From NCBI GenBank assembly GCA_944320975.1, contig CALUJM010000005.1:1-64000 (forward strand): a stretch of DNA of 64,000 nucleotides, in the 5' to 3' direction. This stretch comes from an uncultured Atopobiaceae bacterium (lineage in GTDB: Bacteria > Actinomycetota > Coriobacteriia > Coriobacteriales > Atopobiaceae). A program made the translations under genes and the position numbers. The number at the start of each line of letters is the position of its first letter. The stretch's first letter is position 1. This document shows positions 56,213 to 64,000 of the stretch, one piece after another. The notes beneath the pieces were generated by a model, which was not told where the DNA came from, ran no database searches, and saw nothing but the letters and a program-made list of their open reading frames with translations.

Positions 56213-59200
56213 TCAGCCGCGGCGGGCGAGGTTCATCATGAGGGCGGCCACCTCGGCGCGGGTGCAGGCCCGGCCGGGCTGGAGCTCGCGGGAGCCGTCT
56301 GGCAGCTCGACGCCGCTGAGGACGCCCTCGGAGACGGCCCAGGACAGCGCGTTGCGCGCCCAGGAAGAGACCTCGGCGGCATCCGAGAAGGACGAGAGGC
56401 CGGTCTCCGCCTCCGGCTTCCCGGCGGCGTTGTAGAGCACCGCCGCCGCCTGCTCGCGGGTGAGCGGGTCGCCGGGGCCGAAGGAAGACCCGTCGCCGTA
56501 GCCGCCGAAGACGCCCTCCTCGAGCGCCCACGCCACGGCGCGGGCGTACCAGGCGGACTGGTCGCAGTCGGAGGGCAGGCCGTCAGTGGAGACCTCCGGC
56601 TTTCCGGCGAGGTTGTAGAGCACCGCCGCCATCTGGGCACGGGTGAGGGGGTCGCCGGTGCCGAAGACGCCGTCGCCGTAGCCGCCCATGGCGCCGGAGA
56701 GCCACGCCCAGCGCACGGGCTCGGAGTACCACTGGCCCTCGGAGGCGTCGACGAAGGGCAGCGCGTGCGGGCGGTCGTCCAGAACGATCGCCCACCGGGA
56801 CGCGCGGTCGAGCCGCACGCGCGCGGCGCCCCCGCCGTCCACGACGCCGGCGGCCTCGTAGCGCAGCACGCCGGCCGCCTCGTCGTAGCGGTAGAGGTTG
56901 GCGACGAGGCCCTCGTGCTTCTCGCCCAGCGGCGCCACGAGGGTGAGCGCGAAGCCGAACTCCCCGTCGTGGGCCAGAGTCACCTGCACGGAGCCGGACT
57001 CTCCGGCCACGAGGTTCACGACCTCGACGGGGATGCCGGAGGTGCCGAGCTCCACACCCATGTCCGTGTCCGAGAAGGACGTCCCCTCGGGGACGTCGGC
57101 GCCGCGGATCTCCCAGGCAACGTCGTCTTCCATCTCCAACACGAGCGTCACGTCGCGGCCAGCAAGCGCCTCGATGACCTCGGCGGGCAGCACGGTCTCG
57201 CCGTCCATGTCTACCGAAACGCGATCTCCCGGTTTGGCGGAAGAGATGTCGTCGACCACATCATCCCAATCGGGACCAGACGACGCCGGCGGAATATAGG
57301 GGCGCGAGCGAACGGTAAAGGACAGCTCAACGCGCGCGGTAGCGCCATCCGATGTGGCAACGGCCAGATCCTCGTTATGCGCGCCGACGCCGAGCCTTTC
57401 CTTGGGCTGCACGGTGAACGTGGCGGTATCGCCCGGCGCGAGGTCGGTCGCGGAGAGCGTACCGATCTCGAAGTCCGTAGACGACGGCTGCACAAGGGTC
57501 ACGTTCTTGTTGCCCTCGTTTTCAACAGTCACCGTTTGCGCTGCGGGCGCATCGTAGCCAACGTAGACAGAACCGAAGTCCAGGGCCTCAGGAGAAGCGG
57601 AAATCTTGAACACAGCCGCGGTTACCGACAGCGCGGCTGGATCGCTCACGGCCTCACCGCCGTCGCCCGTGACGACGCAGCGATACTGGCGGCCATCCAT
57701 CTCCATCGTGGCGGCCGGGACGGTGTAGGAAGCTGAGGTGGCGCCGGGAATGTCTGTCCACGCGGTACCGTCGGCGCTCTGCTGCCACTGGTAGGAAAGA
57801 GCACCGCTGCCCGTCGCCTCCACGGTAAAGGTCGCAGCGTCACCTTCGATAACGTTGGCATCAACCGGTTGCGTAGTGACAGCAGTCTTCGCGTGGACCG
57901 TTAGCGTTGCAACGTAGCTCGGAATCTGAACACCACTGAGCAACACCACAAAGCAGCGGAATTGATACCCGTCCATGTCGACCATCGTGTTTGCGACAGA
58001 ATAGGTGCTATCGAATGCGCCGGATATATCTTCCCACTCGGAGGAGTCATCGGCCCTTTGCTGCCACACGAAGCAATGCACACTGCCCGTCCAGCCGGCG
58101 GAAAACGAGGCGGTGTCGCCTTCGGTCACTGCGACGTCCTGCGGCTGAACGGTAAAGGCAAATCCACTTTCGTTCTCAAACGTCACCTCGATGGTATGCC
58201 GGTCGAGCTCATCTAGGTCTGCACCAGACACGACGTCACCAAATTGCACGTCATCGTCTTCGGTATATCCGACATACAGGTCAAACGTACCGGAATACGT
58301 TCCATTTGCCACTTCAGCGCAGCGGGACTGCTCACAAAGCACCTCCACCGAATATGAATCATCGGAGGCGCCATCAAGCACGGCGAGCACTTTCACTTGG
58401 TTTTCGGTCTCAAGGTATGAACCATTACCGTTGTTCATATGCGCACCGATAGTAAACGGTATGGTCTGCTCAGCATCCTCCTCGTTACGCAGAACCCTAT
58501 CAGTCTCACGGTACGACCCATACACGACGACCTTTCCGCCCTCACCCAGAATGGGGTCGTCCTCCAAAGAAAGGTCAAACTGTGCCTGGTATTTTCCTCC
58601 CCCATCATTCTTAAGCACAATCTCTTCCGGGCAGTTGAGCGTATAGGTCGGAATCTCGATTTGCGACCCAGATCCACTAATGCCCTCCGGCAGGGCTCCG
58701 CTGTTGTAGATGGTCCCGTTGTTGACGATGCTTCCGTCGGCGCCCGTCACGGCGCCCTCATTGATGAGGGACACACCATCCGGAATCGTCAGGGTCGCCC
58801 CTTGATAGATGGTAAGGGTCTCGTCCTCACCAATCGACAGGTCCTCCTGCAGCGTCACCGCACCGTACACGGTGCCTTCATCGCCGTTGAAGCACATTCC
58901 GCCTGAGGAAGAGTTGTACTGGTGCTGGAGCGTGTGCCCCGACAGGACGGCGACCTTGTTCGCCCGGACGACTGCGTTATCGGCAAGCCGCAGGTAGAAC
59001 TTTGCCGTACCGGTGCCGTCCAGCCGAGAAAAGAATATGCCGCGTGCGTCTCCCGTGGAGCTCCAGCCGTTCGCGGTGAGACTGGCGTCCATCACCGTCA
59101 GAATCGCCTCGCCGCCCGGCCTTGCGTAGAACATAACGGCAGTCGAATTGGTGCAGTTCGACACGACCTCAGCACCATCGGTGATGTTCAGGTAGCTGCC

Positions 59201-59704
59201 GCCTCCCGTAGTCATTGCGGAGCCGCTCTTAAGGAAGATACCGCCGCTGCCCCATGCGGTTCCCTCAGCGTTCAGCTTTCCATCGCCTTCGATGTTCAGC
59301 TCGGTATTCCCGGTATCGCTGTTGACGTAGATCGGCACGCCGCTGCTGAGGTGGTTTTCGCCGGCAAGGTGAATGGTGAGTGACGCACCGGATTCGCCAA
59401 ACGCATAGATGGAATGCGTCCCGCCGGTTGCCGAAACAGTGCCCTTACCGATTGTTGCGTCGCTCAGATACAGTACGTTTTCGTCCGCGTCGTAGCGAAC
59501 GTTGCAGACGGCAGCGTCCTGTGTCTCGGTCAGTTCACCGGTTGCAGGGTCCGTCGTCCAGTAGCCGTCCTGCGTCACGTCGACAGCGACGTTAGCCACC
59601 ACCAGCTCTTCGGGAGCGTATTCCGCCGCCTGTGCCGCGGCCGGAAGCATCACCAGGCACAGCAGCACCGCCGCGAGCACCGACCAGATCGTTCTTCTCG
59701 CCAT
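56213..59704 (-). CDS. Large SLH-anchored surface protein with Ig-like domains
   Basis: 1163 residues from ATG 59704 (GGAGGT upstream). Signal peptide to about residue 27. Order of parts: beta-helix-like repeat region (about 60-350, short Gly/Asn-rich rungs), a spacer domain, two Ig-like domains (about 520-700; FVWQQRADDSSEW and YQWQQSADGTAW with GYQFRC / GRQYRC), an ASPM-like module (about 705-800; LDFGSVYVGYDAPA), an unnamed module (811-975) shared with the SLH protein at 61378, and three C-terminal SLH repeats (about 982-1163). Coding DNA for the N-terminal two thirds is less GC-rich than the SLH end, suggesting mosaic origin. An adhesin-like role is inferred. Sits 124 bp after the phase-variable regulator. 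Confidence 0.88.
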   Translation of the reverse strand: MARRTIWSVLAAVLLCLVMLPAAAQAAEYAPEELVVANVAVDVTQDGYWTTDPATGELTETQDAAVCNVRYDADENVLYLSDATIGKGTVSATGGTHSIYAFGESGASLTIHLAGENHLSSGVPIYVNSDTGNTELNIEGDGKLNAEGTAWGSGGIFLKSGSAMTTGGGSYLNITDGAEVVSNCTNSTAVMFYARPGGEAILTVMDASLTANGWSSTGDARGIFFSRLDGTGTAKFYLRLADNAVVRANKVAVLSGHTLQHQYNSSSGGMCFNGDEGTVYGAVTLQEDLSIGEDETLTIYQGATLTIPDGVSLINEGAVTGADGSIVNNGTIYNSGALPEGISGSGSQIEIPTYTLNCPEEIVLKNDGGGKYQAQFDLSLEDDPILGEGGKVVVYGSYRETDRVLRNEEDAEQTIPFTIGAHMNNGNGSYLETENQVKVLAVLDGASDDSYSVEVLCEQSRCAEVANGTYSGTFDLYVGYTEDDDVQFGDVVSGADLDELDRHTIEVTFENESGFAFTVQPQDVAVTEGDTASFSAGWTGSVHCFVWQQRADDSSEWEDISGAFDSTYSVANTMVDMDGYQFRCFVVLLSGVQIPSYVATLTVHAKTAVTTQPVDANVIEGDAATFTVEATGSGALSYQWQQSADGTAWTDIPGATSASYTVPAATMEMDGRQYRCVVTGDGGEAVSDPAALSVTAAVFKISASPEALDFGSVYVGYDAPAAQTVTVENEGNKNVTLVQPSSTDFEIGTLSATDLAPGDTATFTVQPKERLGVGAHNEDLAVATSDGATARVELSFTVRSRPYIPPASSGPDWDDVVDDISSAKPGDRVSVDMDGETVLPAEVIEALAGRDVTLVLEMEDDVAWEIRGADVPEGTSFSDTDMGVELGTSGIPVEVVNLVAGESGSVQVTLAHDGEFGFALTLVAPLGEKHEGLVANLYRYDEAAGVLRYEAAGVVDGGGAARVRLDRASRWAIVLDDRPHALPFVDASEGQWYSEPVRWAWLSGAMGGYGDGVFGTGDPLTRAQMAAVLYNLAGKPEVSTDGLPSDCDQSAWYARAVAWALEEGVFGGYGDGSSFGPGDPLTREQAAAVLYNAAGKPEAETGLSSFSDAAEVSSWARNALSWAVSEGVLSGVELPDGSRELQPGRACTRAEVAALMMNLARRG

Positions 59705-59827
59705 CGCATACCTCCTGCTCCGGCGGTCATGCCGCCTCATCAAGGGTCGTGAACCCATTGTTGAGGAGGGGACACGCCCGACCCCTACCCGGCAGAGGAG
59801 CGAATTTGGGGGGATTCGCCAGAAGCC

Positions 59828-61034
59828 CTACGAGAGCATGAACCGCCCGAGCTCCTTGCGGCTGGTGGCGCCGAGCTTGCGGAAGGCGTTGGAGAGGCAC
59901 TCCTTCACTCGGTTGACCGAGAAGCCCATGTGCTCGGCGATCTCCTGGTTGGTCCAGCCGCGGGCGGCGAGCATGCAGGTGGCGAACTCCGTGGTAGTGA
60001 GGTTGTCCGCGACGTCGTCCCCGGTCGCCGGGTTGTGGACGCGGCGCCAGCCGGCGGAGAAGCGGTAGGTGATGTCGATGATGCGCTTGAAGTCATCCAG
60101 CCACCCGGGCTTGATCACCGCCTCGAGCATGCCGCCGAGGAGCCCGTGGTGCTCGCCGAAGGGCTCGATGAGGCCGTCCGGGCGGGCGACGTCCCACGCC
60201 GCGAGCAGGTGCTCCTGCGCCTCCGCGGTCCTGCGCAGGCCCATGAGGTCCATCACGGCAACGAGGTGCAGGTAGACGACCGGAATGGGGTAGGTCACGT
60301 CGGTCATGGCCAGCGCGCCGAGCACGATGCCCAGGCTCGTCTCGTACGCACCATCCAGGTAGAGCCGGTGAGCGCTCACGTAGCAGGCAAAGAGGCGCAG
60401 GCCCGGTGGCAGGAGGGGGAGGGCGTCGGTCGCGGGCGGCAGGCCCTCAGGCTCGGGCAGGTGCAGCAGCACGCTCGCGGTCTGCGCGATGAACGCCGCG
60501 GCGGCACCCAGCTCAGGCGATAACCCCCCCCCCGACGGTTTTCTCGCCGAGGGCGCCACGTACTCGGCCGAGCGTGGCCCGGGCGTCGTTGATGCGGCCG
60601 AGGGCGAGGCTCGCGTACGAGAAGATCAGGCAGGCCGAGAGTCGCGCGGCGCCGTCTGTGGCCTGGAGCAGCGGGCGCGCGAGGCGCACGGCCTCGGCGG
60701 CGTCGCCGGTGAAGTAGGCGAGCTCGGAGAGGGCGACGTCGCGGCGGGGGCCGGGGTCCAGTGACTCGGCGTACTCGCGGGCGCGGCCGGGCGAGAAGGG
60801 CGAGCCCATGAGGGGCATGAGGGCGGCGCAGGCGGTTGGGGAGGGGCGCGGCGCGGGGGCGGCGGCCTCGGCGGCGCGGCGCGGGTCGTCGGGTTTTGGC
60901 GCAGCCGCGGGGATGCGCCACGCGTGGCCGAAGCGCTCGGCGCCGGGCACGCGTCCGTCGGCGCAGAGGCGCTGGACGCGGCGCTCGGAGACGCCCCAGC
61001 GGCGCGCTGCCTCCGCGGCGGTGATGAACTCCAT
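59828..61034 (-). CDS. LuxR-type regulator with N-terminal MerR/excisionase-like HTH, frame broken at G10 tract
   Basis: From ATG 61034 the frame starts with a helix-turn-helix of the MerR/excisionase type (FITAAEAARRWGVSERRVQR, residues 3-50). A helical TPR-like stretch follows (about 85-165), and the frame then stops at 60513 because of ten G at 60533-60524. The next frame continues at once with LSPELGAAAAFIAQTA and runs to 59828, ending with a LuxR/GerE-type HTH (ARGWTNQEIAEHMGFSVNRV). With nine G (or twelve) the whole is one protein of about 401 residues. As sequenced, a 173-residue truncated form is made. Next gene downstream is the large SLH protein, a likely target. The C-terminal part closely matches the partial gene at 63721. 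Confidence 0.8.
60524..60533 (-). repeat. G10 homopolymer (C10 on the + strand) in the regulator gene
   Basis: Ten consecutive C on the + strand. Both flanking reading frames are open and homologous to one protein type, so slippage by -1 or +2 restores the full frame. Confidence 0.85.
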
Positions 61035-61132
61035 GACGGCCCCCTTTCCGATGGGAGCAGCTTAGCAGAGGATGGGTTCGGGGCGGCGAACAGTTTGGCG
61101 GGCGGCGGTAACGGGCTCGAGGTCCTTCTCGG

Positions 61133-61298
61133 CCGCGCACGCAAATGGCGATTTGTGTACGCGGCTGAGGAGGGCCGTGGAGCTGCATGTTCTTGTCGAT
61201 AAAGACATTAGGCTCAGAGATTACCCTCCGACCGAGAGAGCTCCTCTGGAACGAGAAGTGCCCGCTGCTCGCTACACAAATCCTCTTTTGTGTACGTC
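61133..61298. repeat. Family-A structured intergenic element
   Basis: End palindromes CCGCGCACGCAAATGG.. at 61133-61164 and CTACACAAATCC.. at 61270-61298, with a 105-bp core containing GTTCTTGTCGATAAAG and ACGAGAAGTGCCCGC. The end words differ from other copies (GTACACAAA versus GGACCCAAA) but stay complementary. Fills the 61035-61377 gap with no gene. Confidence 0.8.
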
Positions 61299-61377
61299 GC
61301 TTACACAAAAGCGCCCGCCGGGCGGGACCTCGAGAGGGCCCCGACCCGACGGGCGCGCGGCGGGCGCGAAGTGCGCG

Positions 61378-63399
61378 CTAGCCGCGGGCGGCGAGGTTCA
61401 TCAGCAGCGCCGCCATCTCGGCGCGCGTGCAGGCGCGGCCGGGCTGCAGCTCGCGAACGCCGTCGCCGACGTCCACGCCGTTGAGGACGCCGCTGCCGAC
61501 GGCCCAGGACAGGGAGTTGGTCGCCCAGTCGGAGACGTCGCCGGCGTCGGGGTAGGCGGAGAGGTCAGCGCGCGCCGACGTGTCGAGGCCCAGCAGCCCC
61601 GCGGCGTTCTTGAGCACGCACGCCGCCTGCTCACGGGTGAGGCCGTTCTCGGGGCCGAAGCCGGACCCGTCGTCGTAGCCGTTGAAGACTCCGACAGCGA
61701 GCGACCAGGTCACGGCCCGTGCGTACCACTCGCTGGGGTCGCAGTCGCCGGGCATGGAGACGATGGGCACCTCGGGCTTGCCGGCGAGGTTGTAGAGCAC
61801 GGCCGCCATCTGGGAACGCGTGAGCGCCTCGTCGGTGCCGAAAAGGCCGGAGCTGTCGGCGTAGCCGCCCATGGTGCCGGAGAGCCACGCCCAGCGGACG
61901 GCCTCGGAGTACCACTCGCCCTCAAAGGCGTCGCCAAAGGGGAGCGCATGGCTCTTCGTGTCGAGCGCGACGAGCCACTGGGAGGCGTGGTCGATCGTCA
62001 GGCGGGCGGAGCCGTCGGCGCCGACCGTCGCGGCGCCCTCGAAGCGCAGCCCCTGCTTGACCTCGTCGTAGCTGTAGGCGTTTGCGAACGTGCCCGCCAG
62101 GGCCTTGTCGAGGGACACGGAGAGGGTGACGTCAAAGCCGAAGGCCCCGTCGTGGGAGAGCGTCGCCTGCAGCGAGCCGAGCGTCCCGGAGACGAGGTCG
62201 ACAAGGTTGGAGGGGATGCCGGTGGTATTGAGCTCGATTCCGAGGTCAATATCGGAGAGCTCGGCGTTCTTGGGGACGTCGGCGCCGTCGATCTCCCAGG
62301 CAACGCCGGCGCCCATCTCAAGCCTGACCGTCACGTCACGGCCGGCGAGGGCGGCGAGCGCGGCGGCGGGGACCTCGGTCGTGCCGTCCATGTCCACGGT
62401 CACGGTCGCGCCCGGCTCGGCGCCGGCGACCTCGAGGGCGACCTCGGTCCAGTTGGGGCCGGGCTCGGGGTCTGGGGTCGGATCGGGCTCGGGGTCCGGG
62501 GTCGGATCGGGGTCCGGGGTCGGATCGGGCTCGGGGTCCGGCGTCGGCTCGGGCTCGGGCAGCTGCGCCTCGACCGCCTGCGCGATCAGCTTATGGCCGA
62601 GCGCGTTGGGGTGGAAGTCGAGGTTGGCCCTCGTTCCCTGGACCCATGCGTTGCAGGGCGCCGCCTCGGAGGCGTCGAAGAGCGCGTACACGTCGGCAAC
62701 GGGCACGCCAGCGGGCGTTGCAAGGCCCTGAAGCGCGGCGTTGAGCGTCTTGACGCCCTGGTCGAAGGCAGAGACGACAGCCGCGACCACGGTGGCGTCG
62801 AGATGGCCGTAGGGGTTGTACTGGTTGGTGATGACGATCGTCACGTCGGGGTTGGCGGCCTTGATGGCCTGAACCATGCCCGCGAGGTTGGTCCCCAGCG
62901 TCTTGATGGCCGAGGCGGCCTGCTCGGAGGTGGGGAAATCTGCGAGCTTGCCCATGACCAGCGCAACCACCGGATTGCTTCCGCCGAGCTCGATCTCCCC
63001 GCCGGCACCGGTCAGCATCTCCTCGATCTCCTCGGCGGTAAGGCTGCCGCCCAACTGAGCCGCGAGGTAGTCATACAGCGCGCCCATGAGGTCGTTGCCG
63101 CCGACCGTGATGGTGATGACGTCAGCGGACGCCACCTGTGCCGCCACGTTCTTGTCGCTTAGCTGCGCGAGCAGATCGGCGGACGTCAGGCCCTCGGAAG
63201 AGGCGACCGTCTTGAGCTCGTACCCGCGCTCGGCGGCGACAAGCTCCGGGAACGCCTGCTCGTCCTCGGCGAGGCCGTACCCGTCGGCGATGCTGTCGCC
63301 CAGGGCGACGTAGACCCCCTCCAGGGCGAGCGCGGGCACGGGCAGCAGCCCGACGAACAGCGCCAAGGCGCACACCAGTCCAAACAACCTTCTTCTCAT
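61378..63399 (-). CDS. SLH-anchored SGNH/GDSL esterase-like surface protein
   Basis: 673 residues from ATG 63399 (AAGGAGGA upstream). Signal peptide to about residue 25. SGNH hydrolase domain about 27-275: block I VALGDSIADGYG with the Ser, block III VGGNDL, block V LDFHPNALGH with Asp and His. A Pro/Asp/Glu linker (about 276-315) of repeated PDPEP / PDPDPT units, then the same unnamed module as in the gene at 56213 (about 315-475), then three SLH repeats (about 480-673). Probably an exported ester hydrolase fixed to the wall polymer, perhaps deacylating wall or host glycans or lipids; the substrate is unknown. Confidence 0.9.
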   Translation of the reverse strand: MRRRLFGLVCALALFVGLLPVPALALEGVYVALGDSIADGYGLAEDEQAFPELVAAERGYELKTVASSEGLTSADLLAQLSDKNVAAQVASADVITITVGGNDLMGALYDYLAAQLGGSLTAEEIEEMLTGAGGEIELGGSNPVVALVMGKLADFPTSEQAASAIKTLGTNLAGMVQAIKAANPDVTIVITNQYNPYGHLDATVVAAVVSAFDQGVKTLNAALQGLATPAGVPVADVYALFDASEAAPCNAWVQGTRANLDFHPNALGHKLIAQAVEAQLPEPEPTPDPEPDPTPDPDPTPDPEPDPTPDPEPGPNWTEVALEVAGAEPGATVTVDMDGTTEVPAAALAALAGRDVTVRLEMGAGVAWEIDGADVPKNAELSDIDLGIELNTTGIPSNLVDLVSGTLGSLQATLSHDGAFGFDVTLSVSLDKALAGTFANAYSYDEVKQGLRFEGAATVGADGSARLTIDHASQWLVALDTKSHALPFGDAFEGEWYSEAVRWAWLSGTMGGYADSSGLFGTDEALTRSQMAAVLYNLAGKPEVPIVSMPGDCDPSEWYARAVTWSLAVGVFNGYDDGSGFGPENGLTREQAACVLKNAAGLLGLDTSARADLSAYPDAGDVSDWATNSLSWAVGSGVLNGVDVGDGVRELQPGRACTRAEMAALLMNLAARG
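62468..62560 (-). repeat. In-frame tandem repeat coding the Pro/Asp/Glu linker
   Basis: Repeated units related to GGGGTCGGATCGGGCTCG on the + strand encode the PDPEP-type linker between esterase and module. Unit number could vary without loss of frame. Confidence 0.75.
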
Positions 63400-63640
63400 G
63401 TCGTGCTTCCTCCTTACGTCTCGAGGTTCGGGGGGAGCGCGGCGAGGCCGTCCCGCAAGGGGGGCGCATCGCGCACACCATCAACTGTAGAGACGCCACA
63501 AGGAATGCACATCACCCGTTGGAGGGCTAAATCAGGTACTGTTCAGGCTCCCGATGCGCCGGGTTCTTCTCGACCCCGGGTTCTTCTCGTCCACAGTGCC
63601 CGCCCCGTTCTCCGCGAGAAGAACGCGCGGGTCGCGCGCC

Positions 63641-63706
63641 CGAGCATGCCATATGTGACAGTTTCACCCGCGCCGACCGCCCGTTTTGTCCCCCATGGCA
63701 TGCTCG
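63641..63706. repeat. Family-C inverted repeat
   Basis: CGAGCATGCCATATGTGACAG and CCCATGGCATGCTCG, with the interior starting TTTC as in the copy at 24402. Three TTCTTCTCG/CGAGAAGAACG motifs lie at 63563-63625. The 63400-63720 gap holds nothing else recognisable apart from the esterase leader. Confidence 0.7.
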
Positions 63707-63720
63707 GCGAGCCGCGCCGC

Positions 63721-63999
63721 CTACGACAGCATGAACCGCTCGAGGTCCCGGCGGCGCGCGATGCCCAGCTTGCCCAGCGAGGACGAGATGTAGCTCTTCA
63801 CGGTGTTGGCCGAGACGCCCAGGTGTTCGGCGATCTCCTGGTTGGTCCAGCCGCGCGCGGCGAGCATCGAGGCGGCAAACTCGGTGGTGGTGAGGTTGTC
63901 CGCCACGTCCTCCCCGGTCGCGGGGTTGTGGACGCGCCGCCAGCCGGCGGAGAATCGGTAGGTGATGTCGATGATGCGCTTGAAGTCCTCCGGCCACGC
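63721..63999 (-). CDS. LuxR-type regulator, paralogue (5' part outside window)
   Basis: Open to the window edge; 92 C-terminal residues are visible. The segment FKRIIDITYRFSAGWRRVHNPATG...DVADNLTTTEF and the LuxR HTH ARGWTNQEIAEHLGVSANTVKSYISS match the regulator at 59828 almost residue for residue, with DNA-level similarity, so they arose by duplication. Located just upstream of the SLH esterase gene, repeating the regulator-then-SLH order. Confidence 0.85.
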   Translation of the reverse strand, partial: AWPEDFKRIIDITYRFSAGWRRVHNPATGEDVADNLTTTEFAASMLAARGWTNQEIAEHLGVSANTVKSYISSSLGKLGIARRRDLERFMLS

Positions 64000-64000
64000 G

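Noticed and set aside
60513..61034. Independent 173-residue regulator gene
   Set aside because: The next frame continues the same protein type immediately after the G10 tract, so one switchable gene explains both parts better.

Overview
The window comes from a high-GC (roughly two-thirds G+C) Gram-positive chromosome. Gene content and protein flavour suggest an actinobacterium of class Coriobacteriia, probably Olsenella/Atopobium-like. The supporting signs are bacterial housekeeping operons, SLH-domain surface proteins, LuxR-type regulators without histidine kinases, tRNA genes with encoded CCA, and frequent GTG/TTG starts. The taxonomic call is inference from recognised families; no search was run.

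Layout. 1-12 kb: 3' part of pyruvate phosphate dikinase, dgt, a membrane-anchored DUF6273-like protein, rplS, then rnhB-yraN-yifB-dprA-trmFO-xerC. 12-21 kb: rpsB-tsf and a tightly overlapped operon pyrH-frr-uppS-cdsA-dxr-rseP-ispG (UMP supply, ribosome recycling, lipid and isoprenoid precursors). 21-26 kb: proS, an FMN hydroxy-acid dehydrogenase-like protein, two tRNA genes and a small SLH protein with an Asp/Trp-rich tail. 26-31 kb (minus strand): amylosucrase-like GH13 and an OatA-like acyltransferase, with tRNA-Val and a second identical tRNA-Ala between them. 31-40 kb: VOC protein, ABC-F, M50 protease, scpA-scpB-rluB-cmk-plsC-ispH. 40-50 kb: DUF512 radical-SAM-like protein, der-plsY-gpsA-rpe, cysteine desulfurase, zinc-ribbon coiled-coil protein, coaBC, nfo. 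50-54 kb: accessory island with a lipoprotein gene and two nested IS1595-type insertion sequences. 54-56 kb: second ABC-F gene. 56-64 kb (minus strand): two consecutive units, each a regulator followed by a large SLH surface protein.

Most interesting signals. (1) Two long G/C homopolymers that look like phase-variation switches: ten G in the coding sequence of the LuxR-type regulator upstream of a 1163-residue SLH protein (currently out of frame), and eleven G between the -35 and -10 of the lipoprotein promoter. (2) Intergenic regions packed with structured elements, many with a fixed geometry of about 160 bp, in several unrelated sequence families; arms differ between copies but stay complementary within a copy. 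(3) A 7-mer, CGAGAAG/CTTCTCG, that is far too common in intergenic DNA and recurs in genes as Leu-Leu pairs using the otherwise uncommon CTT codon. (4) One IS inserted exactly in the terminal repeat of another, both with 8-bp target duplications. (5) A perfect 72-bp palindrome between convergent genes.

Limits: function calls come from motif recognition by eye; counts are hand counts; promoter calls are by consensus only. No rRNA, CRISPR array or prophage was seen.
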